Positions 32,223 through 44,361 are shown, counted from the stretch's first letter. The stretch: 64,000 nt of DNA from an uncultured Clostridia bacterium (GCA_947053925.1 CAMRUG010000001.1:62001-126000); one strand, 5' to 3'. A program made the numbers and translations. The notes: generated by a model from the sequence alone, not told the origin.

Positions 32223-33077
32223 TTATTTTTGCCGTAACGTTATTTTACAGTTATTTTTCATAACCGACTGTTCGCGTACTATCTTGCCTATTGCGTCGGC
32301 AACAATTTCGCCGTATAAAGGGTTTTTAACAGAATCTATTTGTCCGGCAATGTCTGCTTGCACGTCGGAATATTCAAAAGCAAGGTCGCAATCCGTCATA
32401 GTGCAGTTAATAAGTTTCAAGTTTTTGCAGTAGCAAAGAGGTTGCGTTCCGATAATACGGCAGTTAATAAACGTAACGTTTTGAGAATACCACGCTAAAT
32501 ATTCTCCCTTGACGGTGCTGTTTTTCACGACGACGTTATCGGCGTGCCAAAAGGCGTCTTTGGTGTCCAGTACGCTGTCGACTATTTCTACGTTTTTAGT
32601 ATACTGAAAGGAATACTTCCCTCTAAAATTGACGTTTTGCAAGCGGATATTATCGGAATCGAACATAAAGTATTCCGAAATATACTTACCGCGAAGCAGG
32701 GTTATTCCGTCGCATTTCCAGCCTAATTCCGGCGAGGTGGCTTGACAGTCGTAGAGAGTAATATTTTTGCATTCGCGCAGAGCCTTTATTCCGTTTAATG
32801 TGCAGTTTAGTAATTCCGCGTTATTATCGTACCACATTGCCGCTCGGCACGTTTCGGTAAATTCGCTTTGTTTGACGGTAAAATCCGTGCCGTGCCATAA
32901 GGGATATCTTAGCTCGAATTTGCAGTTGAGTATATCAAAATTACGGCATTCTTTTAATGCCGATTCGCCGTCTTCTTTTCCTGCAAATTTGCAGCATTCA
33001 AGCGTCGCGTTTTGCAAATTGTATAAAGCGCGTTCTTCTCCGTATATTTTGTTTTTGATTAGTTTTCTTTGTTGCAT
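32223..33077 (-). CDS. DUF3737-family right-handed beta-helix protein
   Basis: A 284-residue protein made of short repeated strand turns such as LKECRNFDILNCKF, LRECKNITLYDC and YCKNLKLINCTM, the signature of a parallel beta-helix of the DUF3737 type. Numerous Trp/His/Cys motifs (WHGTDF, MWYDNN, AFWHADN) line one face. The family occurs in many Firmicutes and lacks an assigned function; beta-helices often bind carbohydrates. No signal peptide, so cytosolic. No strong Shine-Dalgarno precedes the ATG. Confidence 0.86.
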   Translation of the reverse strand: MQQRKLIKNKIYGEERALYNLQNATLECCKFAGKEDGESALKECRNFDILNCKFELRYPLWHGTDFTVKQSEFTETCRAAMWYDNNAELLNCTLNGIKALRECKNITLYDCQATSPELGWKCDGITLLRGKYISEYFMFDSDNIRLQNVNFRGKYSFQYTKNVEIVDSVLDTKDAFWHADNVVVKNSTVKGEYLAWYSQNVTFINCRIIGTQPLCYCKNLKLINCTMTDCDLAFEYSDVQADIAGQIDSVKNPLYGEIVADAIGKIVREQSVMKNNCKITLRQK

Positions 33078-33158
33078 AATTTAAATTCGTTTTAATATTA
33101 TTGAATAACGTTACGCATTATTATAGCACAAACAAATTTACAGCGCAAATAAAACGCC

Positions 33159-33187
33159 TTGCAAATACTTTGATTATGTGTTACACT
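33159..33187 (+). promoter_or_regulatory. Sigma-A promoter of the YbjN-like gene
   Basis: TTGCAA (33159-33164), 17-base spacer, TACACT (33182-33187); AAAAGGAG follows before the ATG. Confidence 0.65.
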
Positions 33188-33216
33188 GTTAATAACTTGT
33201 AAAAGGAGAAATATTT

Positions 33217-33696
33217 ATGAGTAAAGAATCGGAAGCTTTAATAGTGTACAATACGCTTTGCAGTACGCTTGACAATATGAAATGGAATTATAACAAGGAA
33301 GAAGAAAATCTGATAGTAAGGACATCCGCCGTGGGGGATGATCTTACTATGAAGTTGTATATGAAAGTAGATTCGGAACGTTCGGTTATGTATCTCAAAT
33401 CGGGAATGCCTTTTTCTGCGCCTATGGATCGTATAGATATTATGACAAAAGCGGTAATAATAGCAAACTGGGCAATGCTTAACGGAAGTTTTGAAATGGA
33501 TATCAGCGACGGATATATTGCGTTTAAATTGGTAGTGCCGTTTATGGAAAGCATAATCAGCGAAAAAGTATGCCATTATATGATAAATATATCTTGCCGT
33601 ATGATAGATACATTTAACGACAAGTTTAAAAAGCTTGCGGAAGACAAGATGACTTTGGACGAATTTCAACAGTTTGCACAAGAAGCATTTAAATGA
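33217..33696 (+). CDS. YbjN-like/type III secretion chaperone-like fold protein
   Basis: A 159-residue cytosolic protein with the alpha-beta-beta-beta-alpha pattern seen in YbjN and related chaperone-like domains: a helix, then strands NLIVRTSAV, LTMKLYMKVD and SVMYLKSGMPF, a helix region (IDIMTKAVIIANWAML), a strand pair around GYIAFKLVVP and a C-terminal helix ending DEFQQFAQEAF. Function unknown; the family is linked to stress tolerance in enterobacteria. Monocistronic with its own promoter and terminator. Confidence 0.65.
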   Translation: MSKESEALIVYNTLCSTLDNMKWNYNKEEENLIVRTSAVGDDLTMKLYMKVDSERSVMYLKSGMPFSAPMDRIDIMTKAVIIANWAMLNGSFEMDISDGYIAFKLVVPFMESIISEKVCHYMINISCRMIDTFNDKFKKLAEDKMTLDEFQQFAQEAFK

Positions 33697-33703
33697 TTTA
33701 AAG

Positions 33704-33735
33704 AACCGCGCGTTTTTAGAGCGCGGTTATTTTTT
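33704..33735 (+). terminator. Intrinsic terminator after the YbjN-like gene
   Basis: AACCGCGC (33704-33711) with GCGCGGTT (33721-33728), then ATTTTTTG. Confidence 0.88.
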
Positions 33736-33759
33736 GATGTGTCGATTGCAAAACAATCA

Positions 33760-33792
33760 AAAAAATGCCCCGATAATTTCGGGGCATTTTTT
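33760..33792. terminator. Second, bidirectional terminator before the histidine kinase gene end
   Basis: AAAAAATGCCCCGA / TCGGGGCATTTTTT, perfect 14-bp stem with a five-base loop. It works for the minus-strand kinase gene and backs up the plus-strand terminator. Confidence 0.93.
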
Positions 33793-33800
33793 ATGCTGTT

Positions 33801-36485
33801 TTATTTTTTAATATATTTTGCCAAGGTGTTTTGAACAATTTCTATATCGATAGGTTTTGCAATATGTGCATTCATTCCGCATTCCAAACACTTTTTCATA
33901 TCGTCGGCAAATGCGTCCGCAGTCATCGCTATAATCGGCAAATCTTTGTCGGGGTGGTTAAGTTTTCTTATTTCCGCCGTTGCTTCGTAACCGTTCATAA
34001 CGGGCATTCTTATATCCATTAGTATTGCCGCGTATGTTCCCTGTTTAGAATTGTTGAGCATATCTACGCAGATTTGTCCGTTTTCAGCATGGTCGCAGGT
34101 GATGCCTACGCTTTCAAGTAGTGCTTCGGCGATTTCCCAGTTCAAATCGTTATCTTCTGCAAGCAATACGTGGGTTCCTTCGAGATTGACTTTTTTAACG
34201 GGCGTTTTGTTTTCCGAATGAGTTGCTTCCGTTCCGTCGGCAAATTGTTTCAATCCATAGAATAAAGTCGACTTGAACAGCGGTTTGCTGATAAATCCGC
34301 AAATACCTGCCGCCTTTGCTTCTTCTTCGATTTCGCTCCAATCGTATGCAGAGATAAGTAAAATAGGCGTACCGTCGTCTCCCAGTTTTTTGCGGATTTG
34401 CTTTGCCGCTTCAATACCGTCAATGCCGGGCAGTTTCCAGTCCATAAGTATAATATCAAAACCGTTGCGTGCTTTGTGTGCTTGGACGGTTTTTTCTATT
34501 GCACTTTCGCCGTCTAACGTCCACTTGGCATCGATACCGATTTCTTTTAGAGATGCAACGGTGGATTCGCACAGTTGTTCGTCATCGTCTACTATCAGCA
34601 TCTTCCAGTTCGGGAGGATCATTTCTTCTTCGGGTATGATAGCCTTTTCAAGGTCGAGTGTAATACGGAACTCTGTTCCGACGCCTTGCTCGCTGTGAAG
34701 TTCGATTGTTCCCTTCATAGCATCTACGATATATTTCGTTATGGACATTCCCAGTCCTGTACCTTCTGTACGGTGTACGCGTTTGGTATCTTCGCGCGAG
34801 AAAGATTCGAATACTTTCTTTTGATATTCCGGAGACATACCTATACCGTTGTCCTTAACACGTATGCGAGTGCGTATAAAATCGTCGCCGATAGGGGAAG
34901 ATTCTTGTTCAAAGTGTACTTCGATTGTTCCTTCTTCTCCCGTAAATTTGATTGCGTTAGAAAGGAGATTCAAAAGCACTTGGTTTAAACGCACGCTGTC
35001 GCAATAAACGTTTTCTTGCTGTACGTTATGAATAATAACGTTAAAGTGCTGGCGTTTTATTTTTACTTGCGGTTGGACAATAGTGGTAATTCCGTCTAAC
35101 ACTTCGCGCAGCGATATTTGTTCCATATTAAGCGTCATTTTACCGCTTTCGATTTTAGACATGTCCAAAACGTCGTTAATAAGTCCAAGCAAATGTTTGC
35201 TTGAAATAGCAATCTTTTTGAGGCAGTCTTTAACTTGCTGCGGATTGTCGATATTAGATCTTGCTATCGCGGTCATTCCGACAATGGCATTCATCGGCGT
35301 GCGTATGTCGTGCGACATATTCGACAAAAACTCGCTTTTTGCTTTGCTTGCGTCCAACGCTTCGGCGCGGGCGTGTTCCAGTTGTCTTAGCGTCCGTCTG
35401 TTAAAGTGATTGTACAAAACGAATATTGCTATCAAAATTAAAAATATCGCTACAACCGCAATGATAATCATTGTTGCCCATTGGTTGTTTAATTGGCCGA
35501 TTACCGAATTCAAGTCGGAATTGTCTGTCAACGATACCAGATACCATTCCGACAGTTCCAACTTATTGCAGTACATATAAATGTGTTTGTCATTAACGTG
35601 CAATATTTTTGAATAAACTGCATTTGTCTGTTTGCTGTCGTTGTCGTTAGTTTTTGAATTATTGTTCATTTTGTCGCTTAACTCTTGCAATACCGTTTTA
35701 ATATCGTCGCTAGGAAATTTTTGAGTTAATAACGAATCAAAATCTTTGTATGACGAAGCGTCTACGTCTCCATTTAAAACAAACGAAGCGTCTTTACGTA
35801 TAATGTAGGCGTCGACATTTTGATAAGAAGCGTCGTTCTCAAGGTTGAGCATTTTTACAAAATCGCTATTGCTGACGCCGGCAATAAGAGCCATACTCTT
35901 TTCTCCGCTGGGCATTTCATATAAATCCGTAGGAACACTAAACAGTACAAGGTCTTCTCCCGCAGTATTATCTGTATGCAATTCCGTACCGACTGCAACT
36001 TTAGATTCGCGGCTCAAAATAGATAATCGGAAAGATTTGGGGTCGGTGGAAACAAAATTGCCGTAAATACAATCGATTTCCCGTCCTTTTTTGGGGTCGG
36101 AAATCAACGGATCGTTTTCGCCCGTAGCTGTAATACGCACGAATGCAAGATTAGAAAAACCGCGGTTTTTGGCGCTTGCTTCTAATGCTTTGCGGTATTC
36201 GGGGTCGTTTGGAGAATAATCCTTGATTAAAGCTTCTACCATTTGGAGACGTTGTTCCATAATCGCTTCAAAACGTTTAGAAAACTGGTAGTTTGTCTCT
36301 TTCATAGTATTTCCGCCTATAAGGTCAAGCGCGTTATTACTGGTATTAGTCATGTGTACGCCCAAAAAGCTAAACAAAGCGGCGCAAATTACTACGCATA
36401 CGATAATTACTATTAACATTATGCGTTGACTGTTAGCTGACCACAGACGTTTTTTGGTAGGTGCTGTGTTTTCTTTAGTTGACAT
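33801..36485 (-). CDS. Hybrid sensor histidine kinase with two receiver domains
   Basis: An 894-residue membrane sensor. Layout: transmembrane helix 1 (about 20-42); an extracytoplasmic sensory region of about 290 residues (Cache-like by length, ligand unknown); helix 2 (WATMIIIAVVAIFLIL); HisKA with phospho-His in FLSNMSHDIRTPMNAIVG; HATPase with NLLSNAIKFTG, DNGIGMS and GTGLGMSI; then two REC domains, phospho-acceptor Asp in ILMDWKLPG and ILMDIRMPVMNG. It ends without an Hpt or output domain, so phosphate must pass to a separate protein not seen nearby. Start at 36485 behind CGGAGG. Confidence 0.93.
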   Translation of the reverse strand: MSTKENTAPTKKRLWSANSQRIMLIVIIVCVVICAALFSFLGVHMTNTSNNALDLIGGNTMKETNYQFSKRFEAIMEQRLQMVEALIKDYSPNDPEYRKALEASAKNRGFSNLAFVRITATGENDPLISDPKKGREIDCIYGNFVSTDPKSFRLSILSRESKVAVGTELHTDNTAGEDLVLFSVPTDLYEMPSGEKSMALIAGVSNSDFVKMLNLENDASYQNVDAYIIRKDASFVLNGDVDASSYKDFDSLLTQKFPSDDIKTVLQELSDKMNNNSKTNDNDSKQTNAVYSKILHVNDKHIYMYCNKLELSEWYLVSLTDNSDLNSVIGQLNNQWATMIIIAVVAIFLILIAIFVLYNHFNRRTLRQLEHARAEALDASKAKSEFLSNMSHDIRTPMNAIVGMTAIARSNIDNPQQVKDCLKKIAISSKHLLGLINDVLDMSKIESGKMTLNMEQISLREVLDGITTIVQPQVKIKRQHFNVIIHNVQQENVYCDSVRLNQVLLNLLSNAIKFTGEEGTIEVHFEQESSPIGDDFIRTRIRVKDNGIGMSPEYQKKVFESFSREDTKRVHRTEGTGLGMSITKYIVDAMKGTIELHSEQGVGTEFRITLDLEKAIIPEEEMILPNWKMLIVDDDEQLCESTVASLKEIGIDAKWTLDGESAIEKTVQAHKARNGFDIILMDWKLPGIDGIEAAKQIRKKLGDDGTPILLISAYDWSEIEEEAKAAGICGFISKPLFKSTLFYGLKQFADGTEATHSENKTPVKKVNLEGTHVLLAEDNDLNWEIAEALLESVGITCDHAENGQICVDMLNNSKQGTYAAILMDIRMPVMNGYEATAEIRKLNHPDKDLPIIAMTADAFADDMKKCLECGMNAHIAKPIDIEIVQNTLAKYIKK

Positions 36486-36529
36486 ATTTTCCTCCGAAAA
36501 AAACATTAAAACCAAATATTTTCAAGCAT

Positions 36530-36558
36530 ATTTTAACCGAGAAATTTAGTAAAGTCAA
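36530..36558 (-). promoter_or_regulatory. Sigma-A promoter of the hybrid kinase gene
   Basis: Minus strand TTGACT (36558-36553), 17-base spacer, TAAAAT (36535-36530). Confidence 0.75.
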
Positions 36559-36624
36559 TCGTAAACAGGTATTATTTATATATATTATAATATAATTTCA
36601 CGGAATAATGAGATTTACCAACGA

Positions 36625-36655
36625 AAAACCCCGATTTTTTATCAATCGGGGTTTT
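36625..36655 (-). terminator. Intrinsic terminator after the HAD hydrolase gene
   Basis: AAAACCCCGAT / ATCGGGGTTTT, 11-bp stem, T run continuing on the minus strand. Confidence 0.9.
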
Positions 36656-36670
36656 ACAAGTATTACTTAT

Positions 36671-37393
36671 TTATTTTAAGAGAATCGAACTGATTTCTGC
36701 GAAATTGCCGTCGCTGATAGTATATTTCGGCGCAAAGCGCGGTTTTGCGTCAGGGTCGGTTAAATTTGTTCTTATCCAAATGCAATCTATTTTTGCGTTT
36801 TTCGCGCCGTCAACGTCGGCTTGAGGATCGTTGCCTATGTATATCGTTTCGTTTTTGTCAAGTTTGTATTTTTCAAACAGAACTTTAAATAGTTCTGCCG
36901 AAGGCTTTGCGCATTTGTAATCGGACGAGTAAATAATACCGTCAAAATAACGCGCTATTCCCAATTTTACAAGTTCGGGACGCGTAAAACATCTTTGAGC
37001 GTTAGAAACGATATACAGTTTTTTCTTGGCTTTTTTAAGTTTGGTCAACGTCTCGGTTACGCCGTTATATAAACGCAATCTTTCAGTGCTGAATGCGCGG
37101 AATTCTTGCGCCAAATGGGTGGCAAGAATTTTACTTGTTTTTTTGTTTTTGTTTTCAAAAAGATGACGGAACACCTCTACAATGTCAACTTCGGGATGAG
37201 TGTGTTCTTTTTCTCCCGCTTTCATCTGAAGGTCGCAGCTCATAAAATACGCTTCTTTAAGTTCTTCTGCTGTGTAATTGACGTCGTAAAACGCCAGTGT
37301 GTCCGCAAGCTTCTGCCACGTTGAAATTTCATATTCGTTGGTATGTATGTCTATTAACGTGCCGTAAATATCAAAAACGATATTCTTATACAT
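36671..37393 (-). CDS. HAD-superfamily hydrolase (HAD-IA, YjjG/haloacid dehalogenase-like)
   Basis: A 240-residue cytosolic hydrolase. Motif I is FDIYGTLID: the nucleophile Asp is present, but the usual second Asp is Tyr, as in L-2-haloacid dehalogenases and some YjjG-like proteins. Motif II IVSNAQ, motif III Lys in CAKPSAELF, motif IV IGNDPQADVDGAK. The cap domain occupies about residues 18-95. The likely activity is phosphatase on a nucleotide or small phosphate ester; a dehalogenase role cannot be excluded from motif I alone. AAGGAG precedes the ATG, with a promoter at 37423-37451. Confidence 0.88.
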   Translation of the reverse strand: MYKNIVFDIYGTLIDIHTNEYEISTWQKLADTLAFYDVNYTAEELKEAYFMSCDLQMKAGEKEHTHPEVDIVEVFRHLFENKNKKTSKILATHLAQEFRAFSTERLRLYNGVTETLTKLKKAKKKLYIVSNAQRCFTRPELVKLGIARYFDGIIYSSDYKCAKPSAELFKVLFEKYKLDKNETIYIGNDPQADVDGAKNAKIDCIWIRTNLTDPDAKPRFAPKYTISDGNFAEISSILLK

Positions 37394-37422
37394 AATTGTT
37401 TCTCCTTATTATCGTCGCTTGT

Positions 37423-37451
37423 ATTGTAAAACTATTTTAAAATTTTGTAAA
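37423..37451 (-). promoter_or_regulatory. Sigma-A promoter of the HAD hydrolase gene
   Basis: Minus strand TTTACA (37451-37446), 17-base spacer, TACAAT (37428-37423). Confidence 0.72.
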
Positions 37452-37600
37452 GCTTTGTGCAGTTTATACACAAAATTTTTAATTGTTAAAGCGTATGCTC
37501 CGATAGGGGCTAAGCGTAAGAGACATACGAACGATTGCTTTTTCCGCTCGGCAAATTGTAAATACGCAAATATATTTGTATGAGTCTTATGGGGAACGGA

Positions 37601-37930
37601 TCAGTATCCTAAGTATTCTACGCCGACAAGCAAAATCTCGTTAATTTTAGGGTTAGAAATTTTATATTTTAAAATTTTACCTTGCCTTTCGCATTTGACG
37701 ACGTCGGTATCGCGCAGTAAGCGTAACTGGTGGGACACGGTCGTTTGGTTCATATTGAGAATTTTAGACATATCCGTTACGCAAAGCGGAGAAATCGCAA
37801 GCGCAGACAGCAGTTTTACACGGGACGGGTCGGCAAGCAAAGCAAAAAATCTTGCGATTTTGGCGGCGGTATCGTCGTCGGGCATATAACAGTCTAGGTC
37901 GTCCAATACTTGCGGAGTTGCGGTAAGCAT
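37601..37930 (-). CDS. ArsR/SmtB-family winged-helix repressor
   Basis: A 109-residue DNA-binding protein: KIARFFALLADPSRVKLLSAL (dimerisation and first helices), CVTDMSKILNMNQTTVSHQLRLL (recognition helix) and VKCERQGKILKYKISN (wing). Family members are derepressed by metals or oxidants. Here the ArsR-type CVC pair is reduced to one Cys (LCVTD) and no His-rich C-terminal metal site is seen, so the inducer is unclear; Cys at 14 and in VKCER could act in a thiol or metal sensor. No obvious regulated transporter is adjacent. Start behind AAGGAG. Confidence 0.9.
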   Translation of the reverse strand: MLTATPQVLDDLDCYMPDDDTAAKIARFFALLADPSRVKLLSALAISPLCVTDMSKILNMNQTTVSHQLRLLRDTDVVKCERQGKILKYKISNPKINEILLVGVEYLGY

Positions 37931-38065
37931 AAATCTTTCTCCTTGAAAATAGAATAATTAAGGCTTGTACTTTATTTCAAAGATAATGGTACATTATGCA
38001 CGTTTGAGAAAGTTGTCGCATATTGTAGTAAAAAAACAAAGTTTGTAAAAACAAAGGGGATTTGT

Positions 38066-38305
38066 ATGAATATTTCAACCAGTTTGCTCTATTTGCTTCT
38101 GTTGTATGCCGTTTTAGATAAAGACAACAAATTGTCGTTGACGACGGGACTTATTATTGCCTTTGTCATAATGCTGTTAAATTGTTATTATAACTGCCGT
38201 TGCTGTAATAATAACAGTCTTAACAACGGTCAAACTACTACGACAACGACAACAACTAATACCGGCAGCAGTTTCTTCAACGCTGTTAACGGCTTTGCGT
38301 TTTAG
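38066..38305 (+). CDS. Small membrane protein with a Thr-rich tail, function unknown
   Basis: A 79-residue product: a hydrophobic N-terminal segment (SLLYLLLLYAV), charged DKDNK, a second hydrophobic helix (GLIIAFVIMLLN), a Cys/Asn cluster (CYYNCRCCNNNSLNN), then nine Thr interrupted by Asn and a hydrophobic end. AAAGGGGA precedes the ATG and a 16-bp terminator follows, supporting a real gene. I recognise no family. It is convergent with recF. Confidence 0.6.
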   Translation: MNISTSLLYLLLLYAVLDKDNKLSLTTGLIIAFVIMLLNCYYNCRCCNNNSLNNGQTTTTTTTTNTGSSFFNAVNGFAF

Positions 38306-38314
38306 TCCGCGTAA

Positions 38315-38353
38315 ACAAAGAAACTTCCCGTAATTTGCGGGAAGTTTCTTTGT
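38315..38353. terminator. Bidirectional terminator between the small membrane protein gene and recF
   Basis: Perfect 16-bp stem ACAAAGAAACTTCCCG / CGGGAAGTTTCTTTGT around a seven-base loop. Confidence 0.88.
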
Positions 38354-38386
38354 GTTTTACATCAAATATAATCGAAGAATATATTT

Positions 38387-39493
38387 CTAATAAATCTTTT
38401 CTTCACACACTCCGTTGTTTATCGTAAAATACTTACATTCGTTTTTAATTAAATCGGCATCGATTTCTGTGGCGGTGGTAAGCAGTATTTGTAAATCGTC
38501 GTCAAAGTTCAACAGGCGTTTTTGTCTGTCCAAATCCAATTCGCTCAAAACGTCGTCTAAAATCAGTACGGGTCGTTCGCCGATGATGTCTTTTATTATG
38601 CTGAGTTCCGCAAGCTTCAATGCTAACGCCGCGGTGCGTTGTTGACCTTGGCTGCCGAAACTTCTTACGTCGATACCGTTTATTTTTAATGAAATATCGT
38701 CGCGTTGGCAACCGACGGAAGTGTGCCTTAACTGAAAGTCTTTTTCTGCCGATTGGTCTAATAGATGCATATAGTCGACAGCGGTCGATTCGTAATCGTC
38801 GCCTTTAATTTGCGTAACGTATTCCACCGTCAAATTTTCTTTACCGTCCGAAAGCGCAGTATGACATTGCGCGGCGTAAACCTTCAATTTTTCGCAAAAC
38901 GCTCTGCGCTTTAATACGACTTTTGCGCCTTCTTCGGCAAGTTGGCTGTTCCATACAAACAGCAAGTCTTGAATTTCGTCAAGAGTTCGGGCTTGTTTCA
39001 GTAAGTTATTGCGTTGCATAAGCGCTTTGTTGTAACGGGATAAACTGTAAAAATAGTTTTTGTCGGTTTGACACAGGTCTATATCCAAAAACCGTCTGCG
39101 TTCCGCAGGCGACTGGCTTATTATTTTTATTTCGTTAGGCGAAAAGTAAATACAGTTGAGGTATCCCATCAATTCTCCCATTCGGGTAATCGGTACCGAA
39201 TTGACGGAAATTTGTTTTTTTGCGTCGGCGCGAAAAGCAATGCAAATATCTCCGTCGCCGTAGCGGCACTTGTATTTTACTTTGACATAGGCATTTTCTT
39301 CATTCCACCGTATTAAATCTTTATCTTTATCGGTACGCGGACTTTTACCCAGACAGCACAAATAAACGCTTTCAACAAGATTGGTTTTCCCTTGCGCGTT
39401 GTCTCCCGTAAAAATATTGAGTTTGTAGGACGGCTTGACCGTTTGTTCTGCAAGATTGCGCAGATTGCAAACGGATATTTCGGTAACTATCAT
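38387..39493 (-). CDS. recF: DNA replication and repair protein RecF
   Basis: SMC-like ATPase that loads RecA at gapped DNA with RecOR. The 368-residue size matches the family. N-terminus IVTEISVCNLRNLAEQTV, Walker A FTGDNAQGKTNLVESVYL, a long helical arm domain, signature SFGSQGQQRTAALALKLAEL and Walker B VLILDDVLSELD. The start ATG at 39491-39493 has no Shine-Dalgarno; TATACT lies six bases upstream with TTGTAA 17 bases further, so the mRNA probably starts at the AUG. It diverges from gyrB rather than preceding it in the usual dnaN-recF-gyrB order. Confidence 0.95.
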   Translation of the reverse strand: MIVTEISVCNLRNLAEQTVKPSYKLNIFTGDNAQGKTNLVESVYLCCLGKSPRTDKDKDLIRWNEENAYVKVKYKCRYGDGDICIAFRADAKKQISVNSVPITRMGELMGYLNCIYFSPNEIKIISQSPAERRRFLDIDLCQTDKNYFYSLSRYNKALMQRNNLLKQARTLDEIQDLLFVWNSQLAEEGAKVVLKRRAFCEKLKVYAAQCHTALSDGKENLTVEYVTQIKGDDYESTAVDYMHLLDQSAEKDFQLRHTSVGCQRDDISLKINGIDVRSFGSQGQQRTAALALKLAELSIIKDIIGERPVLILDDVLSELDLDRQKRLLNFDDDLQILLTTATEIDADLIKNECKYFTINNGVCEEKIY

Positions 39494-39499
39494 ATATTC

Positions 39500-39528
39500 A
39501 GTATAACACAATTTAAAGCGGTTTACAA
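39500..39528 (-). promoter_or_regulatory. recF promoter giving a leaderless transcript
   Basis: Minus strand TTGTAA (39528-39523), 17-base spacer, TATACT (39505-39500), with the ATG starting seven bases after the -10. Confidence 0.7.
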
Positions 39529-41817
<2,289 letters not shown>

Positions 41818-41828
41818 GAGAAATTACT

Positions 41829-44318
41829 ATGGCAAAACAACCGGAAAATCATCAAATAGATTATGTAGAAGCGTTAGATAAAACTAACGTCAAAGTAGTT
41901 AAAATGGAAGAGGAAATGAAAAAATCGTTTATTGCTTACGCAATGGCGGTTAACGTTTCCCGTGCTATTCCCGATGTTCGCGACGGCTTAAAACCGGTAC
42001 ACAGACGTATACTTTACGCTATGGGCGAACTGAACTTATATAATGACAAGCCGTACCGTAAATGCGCGCGTATCGTCGGCGACGTTTTGGGTAAATACCA
42101 TCCTCACGGAGATTCTGCCGTTTACGAAGCGTTGGTGCGTTTGGCGCAGGACTTTTCTATACGTTGTCCGTTAGTTGACGGTCAAGGTAACTTCGGTTCT
42201 GTCGACGGCGACCCTCCGGCGGCTCAACGTTATACCGAAGCAAGACTTTCTAAAATAGCTTCAGAAATGTTAAGAGAAATCGACAAAAACACCGTTGATT
42301 TCTATCCCAACTTCGACAATACTTTAATGCAGCCGACAGTTCTTCCCAGTCGTTTCCCCAACTTGTTGGTAAACGGTGCGGACGGTATCGCGGTAGGTAT
42401 GGCAACAAATATCCCGCCTCACAATCTCGGTGAAGTAATCGACGGTGCAATTGCGGTTTTAAACAATCCCGATATTACCGTCGAAGAACTTATGAAGATT
42501 ATCCCTGCTCCCGATTTCCCGACGGGCGGTATAATGATGGGGCGCGTAGGCGTCCGTAATGCGTACAAAACGGGTAAGGGCAGTATTTTAGTAAGGGCAA
42601 AGACCGATATTGAAGAACACAACGGACGTCAGCGCATAATAGTTACAGAATTGCCTTATCAAGTAAACAAGGCAAAACTTGTCGAAAATATTGCGGGTAT
42701 GGTAAAGGATAAGCGTATCGAAGGCATTTCCGATATCCGCGAAGAAAGCGACAGACACGGTATGCGTATCGTATTCGAATTGAAACGCGACGCTAACGCG
42801 CAAGTTGTACTTAATACGCTGTTTAAGCATACGCAACTTCAAGTTTCCGACGGTATAACGTTGCTTGCGCTTGCAGACGGCGAACCGAGAATAATGTCGC
42901 TGAAAGAAATTTTGACGCATTATATCGACCACCAAAGAGAAGTTATTGTACGCCGTACCAAATTCGATTTGGAAAAGGCGGAAGACAGATACCATATTAT
43001 CGAGGGCTTGGTAATTGCGCTTGATAATATCGACAGAGTAATAGCAATAATCAAGAGCAGCGAAGACAAGCAGTCGGCGGCGGCTGCTTTGATGAAAGAA
43101 TTCAAATTATCCGAACGCCAAACAAACGCTATTCTCGAAATGAAACTGTCGCGTTTAACCCATTTGGAAGTAGAGAGTTTGAGACAGGAACTTGCAGAAC
43201 TCGACGCTTTGATTAAGGATTTAAAAGACATTTTGGCAAAGCCCGCGAGAGTGTCGGATATCATCGTTTCCGAAATGGGCGAAATCCGCGACAAATACGG
43301 CGAACCGCGTAAGACGGAAATTTGCACGGACTATTCGGAAATAGACATAGGCGACCTTATCGAAAAGGAAGACGTTGTAATTTCTATGACGCATTTAGGA
43401 TACGTTAAACGTCTGCCTATAACCGAATACCACACGCAAAAACGCGGCGGCAAGGGCGTAACGGCGCACAAACCGCGCGAAGAAGACTTTGTCGAAAATA
43501 TGTTTATCACAAACACTCACGACGATTTGCTGTTCTTTACAAACCGCGGTAAAGTGTATTGCATAAAGGGATACGAGGTGCCCGAAGCAGAGCGTACTGC
43601 AAGAGGCAGAGCAATAGTTAACATATTGCAACTAGATAACGGCGAAAAGGTAACCGCGGTTATCCCCCGTAAGGAAGATTCGCGCGGCAACCTTATTATG
43701 GCAACGCGTAACGGACTTATCAAAAAGACAAATCTTACGGAATTCGAGTCTATCCGCAAAACGGGTAAAATTGCCATTTCGCTTGTCGATGACGACGAAC
43801 TTATCGGCGTAGATATGACTACGGGTTATGACGAAATCTTAATGGCAAGCCACGAGGGTAAGTGTATCCGTTTTGCCGAAGAAGAAGTCCGTCCTATGGG
43901 ACGCGAGGCGCAAGGCGTCAGGTCTATTAAACTCGACAAGGGCGATTACGTTGTAGATATGGCAATTGCCCGCAACGGACTAGAAGTACTTACCGTTACC
44001 GAAAACGGTTACGGCAAACGCAGCGATTTGATCGATTACCGTCTGCAATCCCGCGCAGGTAAAGGTATTAAAGCCGGCGTATTTAACAAAAAGACGGGCA
44101 AACTTGTAAATCTAAAACTTATCAACCCCGAAAATGACGTAATGCTTATTGCCGATAATGGAATAGTAATCCGCATAAGAGCCAAAGACGTTTCTAAAAT
44201 CGGACGCGACACTATGGGCGTAAGAGTTATGAAGTTTAAAGGCGAAGCGCAAGTCGTGTGCGTTTCCGAAAGCCCCGTTGCCGATGAAATAGAAACAGAC
44301 GGCGAAGCGGCAGAATAA
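41829..44318 (+). CDS. gyrA: DNA gyrase subunit A
   Basis: Cleavage and rejoining subunit of gyrase, 829 residues. Catalytic Tyr in [10 protein letters not shown]; quinolone-resistance region [20 protein letters not shown] keeps Ser and an acidic Glu at the positions associated with drug sensitivity. The C-terminal beta-pinwheel contains the GyrA box-like KRGGKGVTA and further blades ([15 protein letters not shown]). It ends in a short acidic tail. Co-transcribed with gyrB. Confidence 0.98.
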   Translation: MAKQPENHQIDYVEALDKTNVKVVKMEEEMKKSFIAYAMAVNVSRAIPDVRDGLKPVHRRILYAMGELNLYNDKPYRKCARIVGDVLGKYHPHGDSAVYEALVRLAQDFSIRCPLVDGQGNFGSVDGDPPAAQRYTEARLSKIASEMLREIDKNTVDFYPNFDNTLMQPTVLPSRFPNLLVNGADGIAVGMATNIPPHNLGEVIDGAIAVLNNPDITVEELMKIIPAPDFPTGGIMMGRVGVRNAYKTGKGSILVRAKTDIEEHNGRQRIIVTELPYQVNKAKLVENIAGMVKDKRIEGISDIREESDRHGMRIVFELKRDANAQVVLNTLFKHTQLQVSDGITLLALADGEPRIMSLKEILTHYIDHQREVIVRRTKFDLEKAEDRYHIIEGLVIALDNIDRVIAIIKSSEDKQSAAAALMKEFKLSERQTNAILEMKLSRLTHLEVESLRQELAELDALIKDLKDILAKPARVSDIIVSEMGEIRDKYGEPRKTEICTDYSEIDIGDLIEKEDVVISMTHLGYVKRLPITEYHTQKRGGKGVTAHKPREEDFVENMFITNTHDDLLFFTNRGKVYCIKGYEVPEAERTARGRAIVNILQLDNGEKVTAVIPRKEDSRGNLIMATRNGLIKKTNLTEFESIRKTGKIAISLVDDDELIGVDMTTGYDEILMASHEGKCIRFAEEEVRPMGREAQGVRSIKLDKGDYVVDMAIARNGLEVLTVTENGYGKRSDLIDYRLQSRAGKGIKAGVFNKKTGKLVNLKLINPENDVMLIADNGIVIRIRAKDVSKIGRDTMGVRVMKFKGEAQVVCVSESPVADEIETDGEAAE

Positions 44319-44325
44319 TGTAAGC

Positions 44326-44361
44326 AAATTCGTAACGCGTCATATTACGCGTTACGAATTT
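44326..44361 (+). other. Perfect 15-bp hairpin between gyrA and argS
   Basis: AAATTCGTAACGCGT / ACGCGTTACGAATTT with a six-base loop. No T run follows, so it is unlikely to be an efficient terminator. It lies just 7 bases before the argS Shine-Dalgarno (ATAGGAG) and could act as an RNA stability or processing element. Confidence 0.6.
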
